17,447 nucleotides of DNA from an uncultured Lewinella sp. (GCA_938021455.1 CALIGP010000050.1:1-17447), one strand, 5' to 3'. Numbered from the stretch's first letter, positions 9,028 through 16,188 are shown. Numbers and translations are program-made. Notes: generated by a model from the letters alone, not told the origin.

Positions 9028-9423
9028 ATGAAAGCCTTACAATTAGCGTCCCTTCTCCTATTTGTCTTCCTCACGACCGCTACTAGTTGCGAAGACGATG
9101 AAGACATCGTGTGCCTCCAGTCCGATTGGGTTGGCACCTACAGCGGTGTCGTTGACTGCGCCGGAGACGCAGAGGACCTGACCCTCACCATTACCGCGGA
9201 CGGTGCGGACAACATCGTGATTTCTTACGAAACTCCCACAACTACCGTCAACTTCACACCGCTTGCGTTCAATAACTGTAGCCTTGAGGCCAGTTTCACG
9301 CAGGATAGTCTTACCGTATCCATTATCTCTGACCTGACTGGTGGGGAGACCCTTAACCTGACGCAGACCATCGTCAGCGGTACCACAACTTCCGTTTGTA
9401 ATATTGCCGCGACCCGGAATTAA
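9028..9423 (+). CDS. small lipoprotein, unknown function
   Basis: I choose ATG 9028 (131 aa) over the in-frame ATG 8986 because it begins directly with a lipoprotein signal peptide: MKA, a Leu/Phe core, and a lipobox ending TATSC with Cys21 as the lipidated residue. The acidic run EDDED just after the Cys resembles the charged lipoprotein-export signals that send Bacteroidota lipoproteins to the outer face of the outer membrane; that localisation is inferred. The mature part begins with a WVGTYSG motif and is beta-rich (LTLTITADG, NIVISYE, LTVSIIS), a pattern common in small lipocalin-like or barrel-like lipoproteins. Four more cysteines (in IVCLQ, VDCAG, NNCSL and SVCNI) could form two disulfides. 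Function is unknown. The gene is monocistronic, with a strong terminator following. Confidence 0.85.
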   Translation: MKALQLASLLLFVFLTTATSCEDDEDIVCLQSDWVGTYSGVVDCAGDAEDLTLTITADGADNIVISYETPTTTVNFTPLAFNNCSLEASFTQDSLTVSIISDLTGGETLNLTQTIVSGTTTSVCNIAATRN

Positions 9424-9455
9424 GTCCTACAACTGAATTCCATTATGGCAACCTT

Positions 9456-9506
9456 CGCCCCGGCTAACGAGCCCTCTCTTGAGGTCGACTTAGTCGGGGC
9501 GTTTTT
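9456..9506 (+). terminator. strong rho-independent terminator after the small lipoprotein gene
   Basis: A 12-bp outer stem (CGCCCCGGCTAA at 9456-9467 against TTAGTCGGGGCG at 9490-9501, one G-U pair) encloses further pairs CGA/TCG and CCTC/GAGG around the loop TCTT. TTTTT follows at 9502-9506. Its place, 32 bp after the stop at 9423, fits the + strand gene. On the minus strand there is no T run after the hairpin, so any effect on the convergent propeller operon is uncertain. Confidence 0.85.
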
Positions 9507-9524
9507 CGTGAATTCCAGTGGTTT

Positions 9525-10778
9525 CTACAACGCGTCATTTCGCCAAAGGTGTACGAATTGATGCTCATCCCAACCGATGCTGACGATATCGAGATCTCCG
9601 TCTCCGTCCAGGTCGTAGGCCTGGGTACCGAGGTGGGATTCCTTGCCGCGATCAATCTCCTGCATGGTAAAGTGGCCATGGCCATCGTTAAGCCATAGCT
9701 GGAGTGCGAGATGGGGCCCTTTGTGTTCGGCGGTGAGCAGGTCCTGGTCTCCATCACTATCCATATCGACGATGTCGAGGTTATTCATGGAGTACTGGGT
9801 AACGATGTTCTGGCGAACGAAGCCGGTGTCCGACTGCATAAATACCCAAAGAGAAGCATCGGGCTCCAGACCGGGGTAGCGTTCTTCGGCGACGACAACG
9901 TCTGGCCGGCCGTCTCCGTTGAGGTCAGCCGCTTCCACACGGTCGGTAGCGAAAATGGAATTGCCAACGGAATGACGGGGCCAATCTTCCGTGAGTGCTC
10001 CTGGATTTTCAAACCAGACAACGGCGGTGGGTACCTCCGCATCCGCTCCGGGAATTCGATAGCCTGAAATGAGGTCAAGGTCTCCATCACTATCCATATC
10101 TGCTACGCCAAAGCCTTCATCACTAGCGTCTTTCCCCACCAGGATAACGGGCCAGGGTTTACCTACCGAAGGGTCTAATACGTAGAGACCGCCCTGACTG
10201 GCGTAGATGACTTCCTCACCTCCGTGGCCGGGTAGTAGGTCAGCCGTTTTATAGCCCTGTCCGTTGTGGTGGCCGGTGGGCGGCACCTGAGTGACAACCT
10301 CATCTTTATAGCCAGTTGAGGGGTCAAAAGAGAAGCGAACCACGTCAGGAAGGCTCTCCGCCAGAATGGAAGGAAAGGGATCATCACCAAGCTGGACAAA
10401 CAAATTAGCGTCCACATTTTTGCCCAGGTCGAGCTTACCCCAACTCTGGCTCATATCTCCCTTTGGGCTAAAGTAGACGTTGCGCCCACTGGTGATTTCC
10501 ATAAATCCATCTCCGTCGATATCGGCGGCAGCGAGACCAAAGTAGCGGAGCCACTCCGGGTCATCATAGTCGCCCCACATGGTTTTGGTGGAGTCTACTA
10601 CAATGTAAGTCCACTCGGTGGTCGTAAGGATAGTGCTTTTCGACGGAGGGGTTTCGCTGGTGGGCTTATCCGGGGCCGGGCCTCCACAGCTCATCAGGAT
10701 AAGCAATGCACCTGCGGCCGCGGCTCCACTGAGCTTGCCAAACGTGCCTGAAAACCTGGTTAGAAATCGGATAGTCAT
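9525..10778 (-). CDS. FG-GAP/VCBS repeat beta-propeller lipoprotein (second gene of pair)
   Basis: The 417-residue product has a lipoprotein signal peptide (MTIR, a Gly/Ala/Leu core, lipobox LILMSC with Cys31) and a low-complexity Pro/Ser/Thr linker. The rest is a repeat domain with about six calcium-loop motifs of FG-GAP/VCBS type: AADIDGDGFMEI, ADLLPGHGGEEV (degenerate), ADMDSDGDLDL, ADLNGDGRPDV, VDMDSDGDQDL and YDLDGDGDLDI. These fold into a beta-propeller in integrin-like proteins. Its ATG overlaps the stop of the preceding propeller gene by one base (TAATG), so the two are co-transcribed and probably translationally coupled. The product is likely an outer-membrane-anchored, calcium-binding protein; its ligand or substrate is not visible in the sequence. 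Confidence 0.9.
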   Translation of the reverse strand: MTIRFLTRFSGTFGKLSGAAAAGALLILMSCGGPAPDKPTSETPPSKSTILTTTEWTYIVVDSTKTMWGDYDDPEWLRYFGLAAADIDGDGFMEITSGRNVYFSPKGDMSQSWGKLDLGKNVDANLFVQLGDDPFPSILAESLPDVVRFSFDPSTGYKDEVVTQVPPTGHHNGQGYKTADLLPGHGGEEVIYASQGGLYVLDPSVGKPWPVILVGKDASDEGFGVADMDSDGDLDLISGYRIPGADAEVPTAVVWFENPGALTEDWPRHSVGNSIFATDRVEAADLNGDGRPDVVVAEERYPGLEPDASLWVFMQSDTGFVRQNIVTQYSMNNLDIVDMDSDGDQDLLTAEHKGPHLALQLWLNDGHGHFTMQEIDRGKESHLGTQAYDLDGDGDLDIVSIGWDEHQFVHLWRNDAL

Positions 10779-12019
10779 TATTTTGTCTCGTTTTCGATGA
10801 AGAAAAGTTCTGTTGCCTCGTGGTTCGGATAGCGGAAGATATCATAGTCTCCGTCACCTTCAAAGTCAGCCACCCGGCCGTTATAAATCCCCTCGTTATC
10901 GATTACTTTGGTCGTCCATTTATTGTTGCCTTCGTTGAGTAATACCATCACCTCGTAGTGCTCTACTTTAGGGTCCAGATTCACCGCCCGGGCGAAGTTG
11001 ATGCCCGTCACCACATCAAGATCGCCGTCCAAATCCATGTCAAACACCTGCAGGGTGTGTGCTGCAGGTAGTTCCTTGAGAACGATGTGTTCGGTGTAGG
11101 TTCCATCCTCATTTCGGGAATAATAGCTCAGGGGATAGCCGCCACGTTCACTGTGTGAAATAAAAATTTCCGGCGTGCCGTCTTCGTCCAGGTCAGCAAT
11201 GAACTCCTTGGTGCCGTTTGCACTCCAGTCTCCTTCCTGGTTGTGCCACTTATCGTCTACGCTCGTCATGGGCCAGGGTGCCGTCAAATCACCACCCGGA
11301 TTACTAAAAATGAACCCGTTGGCTACGATATCCGCATCACCATCACCATCCAGATCACCAATATCCATTCCTTCGTGTAGTCCCTTCTGCGTAATGTCTT
11401 GCACCAAAACGAAGCTACCGTCCTTTTGCTGGTGGTGGATGCGCAGGTTGGATTCATCGAAAGTTAGTACGGCCAAATCGGCCAAGCCGTCACCGTCAAA
11501 ATCCCCGATACTCATGTCCTTCACAGCATCCTTGGCCTCGCCGATGGCGTGGGCCTCCCAGCTGGGGTTTTCGTAGTAGAAGATTTCGGCAGCTTCACCT
11601 GCATTGTCCCATTCACCGGTGTGCTTTACAGCCAGAATATCTACGTCGCCGTCTCCATCCATGTCTCCTACTTCCAGGTCTCCCGCAGCAAAAGTCCCCC
11701 CCGTAGGTGGAGCATCCGCCACGATAGTTTCCTCCCAAAGACCGCCATCCTTACTACCCGATCGAAAGCCAAGGTGGCCTCCATTGGCATTATTGTTGAT
11801 GTAGATGATGTCCTGAAGACCATCATTGGTTACGTCGCCGATGGTGAGTGCCCACCACCATTTAGCGTTATCTACCACCCGGTGGGCAGTAAATTCCATA
11901 GGCATTACGGCGGGGGTGGATACGGTTTCGGTCATTTTTTCCTGTGACTGTTCCCCAACATCTGTACAGGCAAACAAAAGGAAAACAGGACTGAGTAAAA
12001 GATAATTTCGGAAGTTCAT
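10778..12019 (-). CDS. FG-GAP/VCBS repeat beta-propeller lipoprotein (first gene of pair)
   Basis: ATG 12019 (413 aa) is preferred over the in-frame ATG at 12124 because it starts directly with a lipoprotein signal peptide: MNFRNYLLL, lipobox LFAC with Cys18. After a short Ser/Thr/Glu linker come about seven FG-GAP/VCBS motifs: GDVTNDGLQDI, GDMDGDGDVDI, GDFDGDGLADL, GDLDGDGDADI, ADLDEDGTPEI, FDMDLDGDLDV and ADFEGDGDYDI, most with the DxDxDG calcium-loop pattern. Seven would suit a closed propeller. The last blade is followed by only a short acidic tail. It is the promoter-proximal gene of a two-gene operon with the similar lipoprotein encoded next; the two resemble each other in domain plan and may be paralogues. 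It is divergent from pabB across 146 bp. The biological role is unknown. Confidence 0.9.
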   Translation of the reverse strand: MNFRNYLLLSPVFLLFACTDVGEQSQEKMTETVSTPAVMPMEFTAHRVVDNAKWWWALTIGDVTNDGLQDIIYINNNANGGHLGFRSGSKDGGLWEETIVADAPPTGGTFAAGDLEVGDMDGDGDVDILAVKHTGEWDNAGEAAEIFYYENPSWEAHAIGEAKDAVKDMSIGDFDGDGLADLAVLTFDESNLRIHHQQKDGSFVLVQDITQKGLHEGMDIGDLDGDGDADIVANGFIFSNPGGDLTAPWPMTSVDDKWHNQEGDWSANGTKEFIADLDEDGTPEIFISHSERGGYPLSYYSRNEDGTYTEHIVLKELPAAHTLQVFDMDLDGDLDVVTGINFARAVNLDPKVEHYEVMVLLNEGNNKWTTKVIDNEGIYNGRVADFEGDGDYDIFRYPNHEATELFFIENETK

Positions 12020-12165
12020 AAGCAGAAGTTTGGTCCAACGAGGTAAACATAAGGAATTGATGCTCACTACCTCCATTCTGTATACAAAAAAGAATTTTTT
12101 AGTTTGTAGTTCCCCCGAAACCATTTACTCAACTTAAGCCCTCACGGCTTGTTCCGGCTATTAAG

Positions 12166-13164
12166 ATGTCAATAGTCGAAAAGTGGGCCCAACAGCTCAA
12201 TGATCTTGGCCGCCAGTCCCGCCCCTGCTTTTTCCTGATGGATTTTGAGCAGCAGCTTCCTCGTGTGTGGGAGTTAGCTGCTCAGGAAGTTGACATGCCT
12301 CGTTTTTCCTTCCCGTCTCATCCGGAAACGGGCACTCCACCCATCGGGCTACTGCCTCCCAAACTACTGGCGGACCATATCGAGGCGGAAGATTTTGAGC
12401 GGGCATTTTCTGTCGTACAGGCCGGCCTTGGCCGGGGAGACAGCTTTTTGACCAACCTTACTTTCCCGGTTCCCGTACAGCTAACTGCGGCGCTGGAAGA
12501 AGTGTACTGGCAAAGCGAAGCGAAGTACCGTATTCTCTGGGAGGATAATTTCGTTTGCTTCAGCCCGGAGACCTTTGTCACTATCAACCAAGACGGCTAC
12601 ATCGAAAGCAGGCCAATGAAAGGCACGGCGCTCGACACTCCGGCCGCTCGTAAGGCCCTGCTTAACAGCCAAAAAGAGATTGCGGAGCACGCCACCATTG
12701 TTGATTTGATTCGCAACGATCTCAGTCAGGTAGCCAAAAAAGTTCGGGTAACAGATTACCGTTACTTCCACAAAATTGCCACCAGTCGGAGAGGACTGGT
12801 GCAAACCAGCAGTAAAATTGGTGGGCAATTACCGGGCGACTGGAAATCCAGATTAGGAGACATTCTCTCCAAACTCCTCCCAGCCGGCTCCGTAAGTGGT
12901 GCTCCCAAGCCCGCTACTCTCGACATTATCCGGCGGGCCGAAGGCCAAAAAAGAGGCTACTACTGTGGCATTGGAGGCTACTTTGATGGAGAGACTGTGG
13001 ACACCTGTGTGCTTATCCGTTTCATCGAAAAAACGAATCAAGGGACTCACCTTTTTCGCTCTGGCGGGGGGATAACCGCCCGCTCCGATTGGGAAGAAGA
13101 ATACAACGAATTAAAGGCAAAAGTGAGAATTCCGCTTTCCGGTGTTACATTTACTTTACATTAA
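12166..13164 (+). CDS. pabB: aminodeoxychorismate synthase component I (PabB)
   Basis: This chorismate-binding enzyme would aminate chorismate to 4-amino-4-deoxychorismate, the first step from chorismate toward 4-aminobenzoate and folate. The 332-residue product matches the catalytic half of the family: GDSFLTNLT (91-99), ESRPMKGTA with Lys152, EHATIVDLIRNDLS (174-187), GSVSGAPK (241-248), GYYCGIGGYFDG and GGGITARSDWEEEYNELKAK (300-319). Lys in the PxKGT motif marks PabB rather than TrpE, which has Ala there. It is shorter than the E. coli protein because the N-terminal part is reduced. No PabA glutaminase gene is in the window, so ammonia must come from an amidotransferase encoded elsewhere. 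The stop overlaps an ATG (TAATG at 13162-13166) that opens an 18-codon frame leading to the next gene. Confidence 0.93.
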   Translation: MSIVEKWAQQLNDLGRQSRPCFFLMDFEQQLPRVWELAAQEVDMPRFSFPSHPETGTPPIGLLPPKLLADHIEAEDFERAFSVVQAGLGRGDSFLTNLTFPVPVQLTAALEEVYWQSEAKYRILWEDNFVCFSPETFVTINQDGYIESRPMKGTALDTPAARKALLNSQKEIAEHATIVDLIRNDLSQVAKKVRVTDYRYFHKIATSRRGLVQTSSKIGGQLPGDWKSRLGDILSKLLPAGSVSGAPKPATLDIIRRAEGQKRGYYCGIGGYFDGETVDTCVLIRFIEKTNQGTHLFRSGGGITARSDWEEEYNELKAKVRIPLSGVTFTLH

Positions 13165-13220
13165 TGCTGCTGTACTTAACTTCATTGTTAACTCAGCTGA
13201 AGGACACCCAGGCAAATTGA
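13164..13220 (+). other. possible 18-codon linking ORF between pabB and the pabC-like gene
   Basis: The pabB stop TAA and the ATG at 13164 share one base. The frame from this ATG runs 18 codons to TGA at 13218-13220, which overlaps the TTG at 13217, the best start for the next gene. Ribosomes could pass from pabB through this short frame to the pabC-like gene by two successive stop/start overlaps. A weak hairpin (GCTG 13169-13172 with CAGC 13194-13197; TTAAC 13176-13180 with GTTAA 13187-13191) lies inside it. The peptide has no recognisable feature. It may instead be chance, or the trace of a frameshift. Confidence 0.3.
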
Positions 13221-13837
13221 AAGTAAAGAAAACCGATTCCAAGCTACTATTGGAGTCTATCCGAATAGTTGATGGGGAAGCCCCTTTGCTTCCCTTCCAT
13301 CAACGAAGGATGGACCGGGTCCGGCGTGTTCTGTTTGCTAAATCCTCTCCCCTGAAGTTGGAAAAAATTCTTGGTGAGCTTGAGCTTCCCCGCAAGGGAT
13401 TATTCAAATTGCGGATTGAATATTGCGATGTAGTAAAGCGCCAGGAACTAGTACCCTATATCATCAAACCCGTAAGAAGCATTCGGTTGGTAAACGCAGA
13501 CAAGGTTCTTTATGGTAAGAAGTTTGCGGATCGCACCGGCATCCGCCGTTGCCTGGAAAAGAAGGGAGATTGCGACGATATACTCATGATGCAACGGGGC
13601 CATCTTACGGATGCTAGCTATGCCAACGTTGCCCTTTTCGACGGCAAGCATTGGTATACCCCCTCCTGGCCACTCTTACGCGGAACTCGTCGGGAAGAAC
13701 TCTTGGAAAAGGGTATCATCCGCCCTTCTGTGATCCGGGAAAGAGATTTGGAATCCTTTCAGTGCATCCGACTCATTAACGCCATGTTACCTTGGGGAGA
13801 AGGGCCTACGCTTGACATCTCGGCGATCAAGCGCTAG
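13217..13837 (+). CDS. aminotransferase class IV, probable aminodeoxychorismate lyase (PabC-like)
   Basis: The product resembles fold-type IV PLP enzymes and, sitting right behind pabB, would split 4-amino-4-deoxychorismate to 4-aminobenzoate and pyruvate. Visible family features are LLLESIRIVDGEAPLLPFHQ at the start, the KKFADR segment that probably holds the PLP-binding lysine, DILMMQRGHLTDASYANVALFDG, and TPSWPLLRGTRREELL. TDASYANV takes the place of the more usual EGSxSNxF pattern. The start is uncertain: no ATG occurs before the domain. TTG 13217 gives 206 aa that begin just before the conserved part; GTG 13142 gives 231 aa, overlaps pabB by 23 bp and adds residues unlike the family. I used TTG. 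The class IV assignment is firm; the lyase assignment rests mainly on the neighbour. Confidence 0.8.
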   Translation: MKVKKTDSKLLLESIRIVDGEAPLLPFHQRRMDRVRRVLFAKSSPLKLEKILGELELPRKGLFKLRIEYCDVVKRQELVPYIIKPVRSIRLVNADKVLYGKKFADRTGIRRCLEKKGDCDDILMMQRGHLTDASYANVALFDGKHWYTPSWPLLRGTRREELLEKGIIRPSVIRERDLESFQCIRLINAMLPWGEGPTLDISAIKR

Positions 13838-13920
13838 TACAGCGTAGTTTAAGAGCGTGTCTAAATATTTTGGGCGGGGGGCCGCAGGTGCAAAGGAGAG
13901 TTATGGAGCAGAGGGACTGC

Positions 13921-14571
13921 CTACATATAAACCGTCCCCAATATCTGCCGTGCCCGCGCCAGTGCAGCCGCATTATTCCGAATAATTTCGTCGGCCATAT
14001 CCACTTTATCGTTAAGGCCGATAAGGTAGCATCCGGCGGCTTTAGCGGACAGGCCACCCGGGGCACTATCCTCAATAGCGACGCAGCCTCCGGCATGAAC
14101 ACCGAGTCGTTCCGCTGCCAACAGGTAGATATCAGGAGCGGGTTTGAGGTTAGCCACGTCTGTGGCCGTAACGATAACATCCGTAAACTGATCCAGCCCC
14201 AGGGCTGGCACTACTACATCAGTGTCTCCCCGGCCACTATTAGTGGCGATGGCCAGCGGGAACTGGTCACTGAGTTTCGCCAGCTCCTCCAGTACACCCG
14301 GAAAACTCTTTCCAGCCTTACGAACCATTTCGTGAAAACGTTGCTGCTTTTGCCCGATGAGGGTGTCCACGGAAACGGAGAGCTCATGCTTACTGATCAA
14401 CCAGTCAGCGACAACACGGTCGCTTGTTCCTATCCATTGCTCAAACCAATGGACGTCATAGGTAAGGTGATAGTCTTGCTGTAGCATCTCAAGCCAGCCA
14501 GCGCAGTGCTGAGGTTCTGTATCCGCAAGGGTTCCATCCAGATCGCATAAAAGTGCCAGGTATTGAGACAT
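13921..14571 (-). CDS. HAD-superfamily phosphatase/phosphomutase, beta-phosphoglucomutase-like
   Basis: The 216-residue soluble protein has all four HAD motifs: LLCDLDGTLADTE with nucleophile Asp10 and acid/base Asp12 and a DTE typical of the beta-phosphoglucomutase-like subgroup, AIATNSG with Thr110, Lys143 in LKPAPDIY, and AIEDSAPGG with Glu167-Asp168. A helical cap domain lies between motifs I and II (about residues 15-90). Such proteins act on sugar phosphates or other small phosphoesters; the substrate cannot be told from sequence or context. It converges with the pabC-like gene across 83 bp in which I see no clear terminator. A TAnnTTTG promoter box lies just upstream of its ATG, so it is probably transcribed on its own. 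Confidence 0.9.
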   Translation of the reverse strand: MSQYLALLCDLDGTLADTEPQHCAGWLEMLQQDYHLTYDVHWFEQWIGTSDRVVADWLISKHELSVSVDTLIGQKQQRFHEMVRKAGKSFPGVLEELAKLSDQFPLAIATNSGRGDTDVVVPALGLDQFTDVIVTATDVANLKPAPDIYLLAAERLGVHAGGCVAIEDSAPGGLSAKAAGCYLIGLNDKVDMADEIIRNNAAALARARQILGTVYM

Positions 14572-14589
14572 TGGTGTTTATTTGAACCG

Positions 14590-14597
14590 CAAAGGTA
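14590..14597 (-). promoter_or_regulatory. putative -7 promoter element of the HAD gene
   Basis: The minus strand reads TACCTTTG, an exact TAnnTTTG match, 18 bp upstream of the ATG at 14571. This implies a leader of only about a dozen bases. A TTTG 16 bp further upstream is somewhat close for the usual -33 element, so the -33 part is unsettled. Confidence 0.45.
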
Positions 14598-14622
14598 ATC
14601 ACTCCCCTTTCACCAAAAATCA

Positions 14623-14653
14623 AGGCCCTTTCGGAATTACTCCGAACGGGCCT
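14623..14653 (-). terminator. rho-independent terminator of the 70-aa membrane protein gene
   Basis: An inverted repeat of AGGCCC, one mismatch, then TTCGGA with a 5-nt loop (14623-14635 against 14641-14653). On the minus strand it is followed by TGATTTTT, and it lies about 46 bp after the stop at 14699. On the + strand no T run follows. It separates the small membrane protein from the HAD gene, whose promoter box lies just beyond. Confidence 0.75.
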
Positions 14654-14698
14654 GTGAATACTGGGTCTATGTTTATTATGGGTGCTTTTCTAGCGTAG

Positions 14699-14911
14699 TT
14701 ATTTTACCAGTAAACGACGAACAGCATCAGCACCGCGGCTGATGAGCGCTCCACTCGTTTTCACCTGATGGCTCATATTCTGTAATTGCTCCGTGGTCGA
14801 ATCAGAACTCATCTGATGGCTACGACCGAGTAAGAAACCAAAACTGGCTCCACTAAGGGCAAGTAAGATGACAAATACAAAAGAGGTGAGTCGGGCTTTC
14901 TTTGAGGACAT
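14699..14911 (-). CDS. small single-pass membrane protein, unknown function
   Basis: The 70-residue product has a short basic N-terminus (MSSKKAR), one hydrophobic segment of about 20 residues (roughly 9-29, containing FVFVILLALSGASFGFLLG), and a polar 40-residue tail with scattered Met, Ser and Gln ending RRLLVK. The positive N-terminus suggests the tail faces the periplasm. The segment could also be an uncleaved signal anchor; there is no lipobox Cys. I do not recognise a family. It has its own terminator downstream and lies between the serC terminator and the HAD gene, which supports it being a real, separately transcribed gene. Confidence 0.6.
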   Translation of the reverse strand: MSSKKARLTSFVFVILLALSGASFGFLLGRSHQMSSDSTTEQLQNMSHQVKTSGALISRGADAVRRLLVK

Positions 14912-14965
14912 TGCGGGTATTTTCTGGTGACTACAATATAAGGCCTCTTAACGCTTATTTAATTG

Positions 14966-14999
14966 AAAATGCCCCGTTTGTCGACAAACGGGGCATTTT
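14966..14999 (-). terminator. terminator of serC, a perfect 34-bp palindrome
   Basis: The segment is identical to its own reverse complement: AAAATGCCCCGTTTG, the centre TCGA, then CAAACGGGGCATTTT. It starts 20 bp after the serC stop and forms a GC-rich stem with a TTTT tail on the minus strand. On the + strand the tail is seven T (14995-15001). It is structurally bidirectional, although no + strand gene ends here. Confidence 0.8.
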
Positions 15000-15019
15000 T
15001 TTCGACGAAAAAAGGTGAC

Positions 15020-16078
15020 CTAAAAGGATTTCATCACATCTACCAACGCCTGAACGCTCGCTTTGGGCATGCTGTTATAGATGCTGGCCCGGAATCCACC
15101 GACTGAGCGGTGGCCCTTAACCCCCACACAACCGGCAGCTGCGCAGGCATCCAGGAAGGGCTGAGCGTCGGCCTCATCGACCGGTGCAAAGGTTACATTC
15201 ATCAGGCTCCGGCTGGCTTTGTTCGCTACCGTACTCTGGAATTTAGGGTTACGATCAATCTCATCGTAGAGCAGCTGAGCTTTATCAGCGTTATGCTTTT
15301 CCATCGCTTCTACCCCACCCTGAGCCTTAACCCAACGCATGGTGAGCATGCTCACGTAAATTGGGAATACGGGGGGTGTGTTGAAACTGGATTGTTTCGC
15401 CATGTGGGTCCGGTAATCGAGCATTGTTGGAAGTTCACGCTTCACTTTACCGAGTAGGTCTTTGCGAACAATAACGAGGGTAACTCCTGCTGGGCCCATG
15501 TTCTTCTGAGCGCCGGCGTAAATGAGGCCAAACTTTTCCAGCGGTAAACGACGGCTGAAAATTTCGCTGGACATATCCGCCACCAACGGAGCATCCGTTT
15601 CGGGGAAGTCCGCAAACTGCGTACCGAAGATAGTGTTGTTGGCCGTCAGGTGCACGTAGCCAAGTCCCGCAGGAATTTCGATATTCTCCGGGATGTAGTT
15701 GTAGTTTCCGTCCTTGCTACTAGCAAGTACGTTGACGCCGCCGAAGTTCTTAGCTTCCTTGATGGCTTTAGCGGACCAGGCACCGGTATCAATGTAGCCA
15801 GCAGTCTGGTCTTCATTGAGCAGGTTCATCGCTGAAACGAAAAATTGACTGCTGGCACCTCCGGTAAGGAAGAGAACCGCGAAGTCATCCGAAACATCCA
15901 GCAACTCACGTACGAGCGCTTCTGCTTCGTCCAGTACAGCTACGAACTGCGGAGAGCGGTGACTGATTTCCAGGATGGATAAACCCATCCCCTCAAAGTC
16001 GGATACCGCCGCAGCGGCTTGTTCCAAAACGGGAGCAGGAAGGATGGCCGGACCGGCGAAAAAATTATGCTTTTTCAT
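15020..16078 (-). CDS. serC: phosphoserine aminotransferase
   Basis: SerC is a PLP enzyme that converts 3-phosphohydroxypyruvate and glutamate to phosphoserine in serine synthesis; it often also acts in pyridoxal phosphate synthesis. The 352-residue product is of usual length. It has FFAGPAILPAPVLEQ at the N-terminus, the phosphate-cofactor region FLTGGASSQF (70-79), ADMSSEIFSRRL with the PLP-contacting Asp, the Schiff-base lysine Lys192 in YAGAQKNMGPAG, and the C-terminal GHRSVGGFRASIYNSM. The start at 16078 fits the family. No serA or serB is adjacent in the window. It is followed by a palindromic terminator, so it looks monocistronic. Confidence 0.97.
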   Translation of the reverse strand: MKKHNFFAGPAILPAPVLEQAAAAVSDFEGMGLSILEISHRSPQFVAVLDEAEALVRELLDVSDDFAVLFLTGGASSQFFVSAMNLLNEDQTAGYIDTGAWSAKAIKEAKNFGGVNVLASSKDGNYNYIPENIEIPAGLGYVHLTANNTIFGTQFADFPETDAPLVADMSSEIFSRRLPLEKFGLIYAGAQKNMGPAGVTLVIVRKDLLGKVKRELPTMLDYRTHMAKQSSFNTPPVFPIYVSMLTMRWVKAQGGVEAMEKHNADKAQLLYDEIDRNPKFQSTVANKASRSLMNVTFAPVDEADAQPFLDACAAAGCVGVKGHRSVGGFRASIYNSMPKASVQALVDVMKSF

Positions 16079-16098
16079 GTAAGGGGCTATTGAGGCGG

Positions 16099-16106
16099 CA
16101 AAAATA
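16099..16106 (-). promoter_or_regulatory. putative -7 promoter element of serC
   Basis: The minus strand reads TATTTTTG, matching TAnnTTTG, 20 bp upstream of the serC ATG. No TTG is seen at the proper distance for a -33 element, so the call is weak and rests on the box and its position. Confidence 0.35.
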
Positions 16107-16188
16107 ATCCATTTTTGTTCACCGTTCTCCCTTTACTTCACCTCGCTTTAGCATCTTTATACTACAAATAACCAACTTCCCCTACTCT

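Noticed and set aside
11175..11947. Plus-strand open frames opposite the first FG-GAP gene
   Set aside because: They are low-complexity Ser/Pro-rich frames produced by the antisense of Asp/Gly codons.
9525..12019. Many short similar sequences (tccatcaccatcc-like) resembling direct repeats or a CRISPR array
   Set aside because: They are the reverse complements of codons for the repeated DxDxDG calcium loops, spaced irregularly by protein blades rather than by spacers of constant length.
12020..12165. TAnnTTTG promoter for pabB or the propeller operon in the shared 146 bp
   Set aside because: Only one-mismatch versions are present (TTAGTTTG on plus, TATGTTTA on minus), without a TTG at the right distance.
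13838..13920. Possible terminator or small RNA between the pabC-like gene and the HAD gene
   Set aside because: There is no stable inverted repeat followed by a T run on either strand, and no conserved RNA pattern that I recognise.
14972..14990. GTCGAC at the centre of the serC terminator as a site-specific recombination or restriction-linked feature
   Set aside because: A six-base palindrome is a necessary result of the perfect inverted repeat and has no other support.
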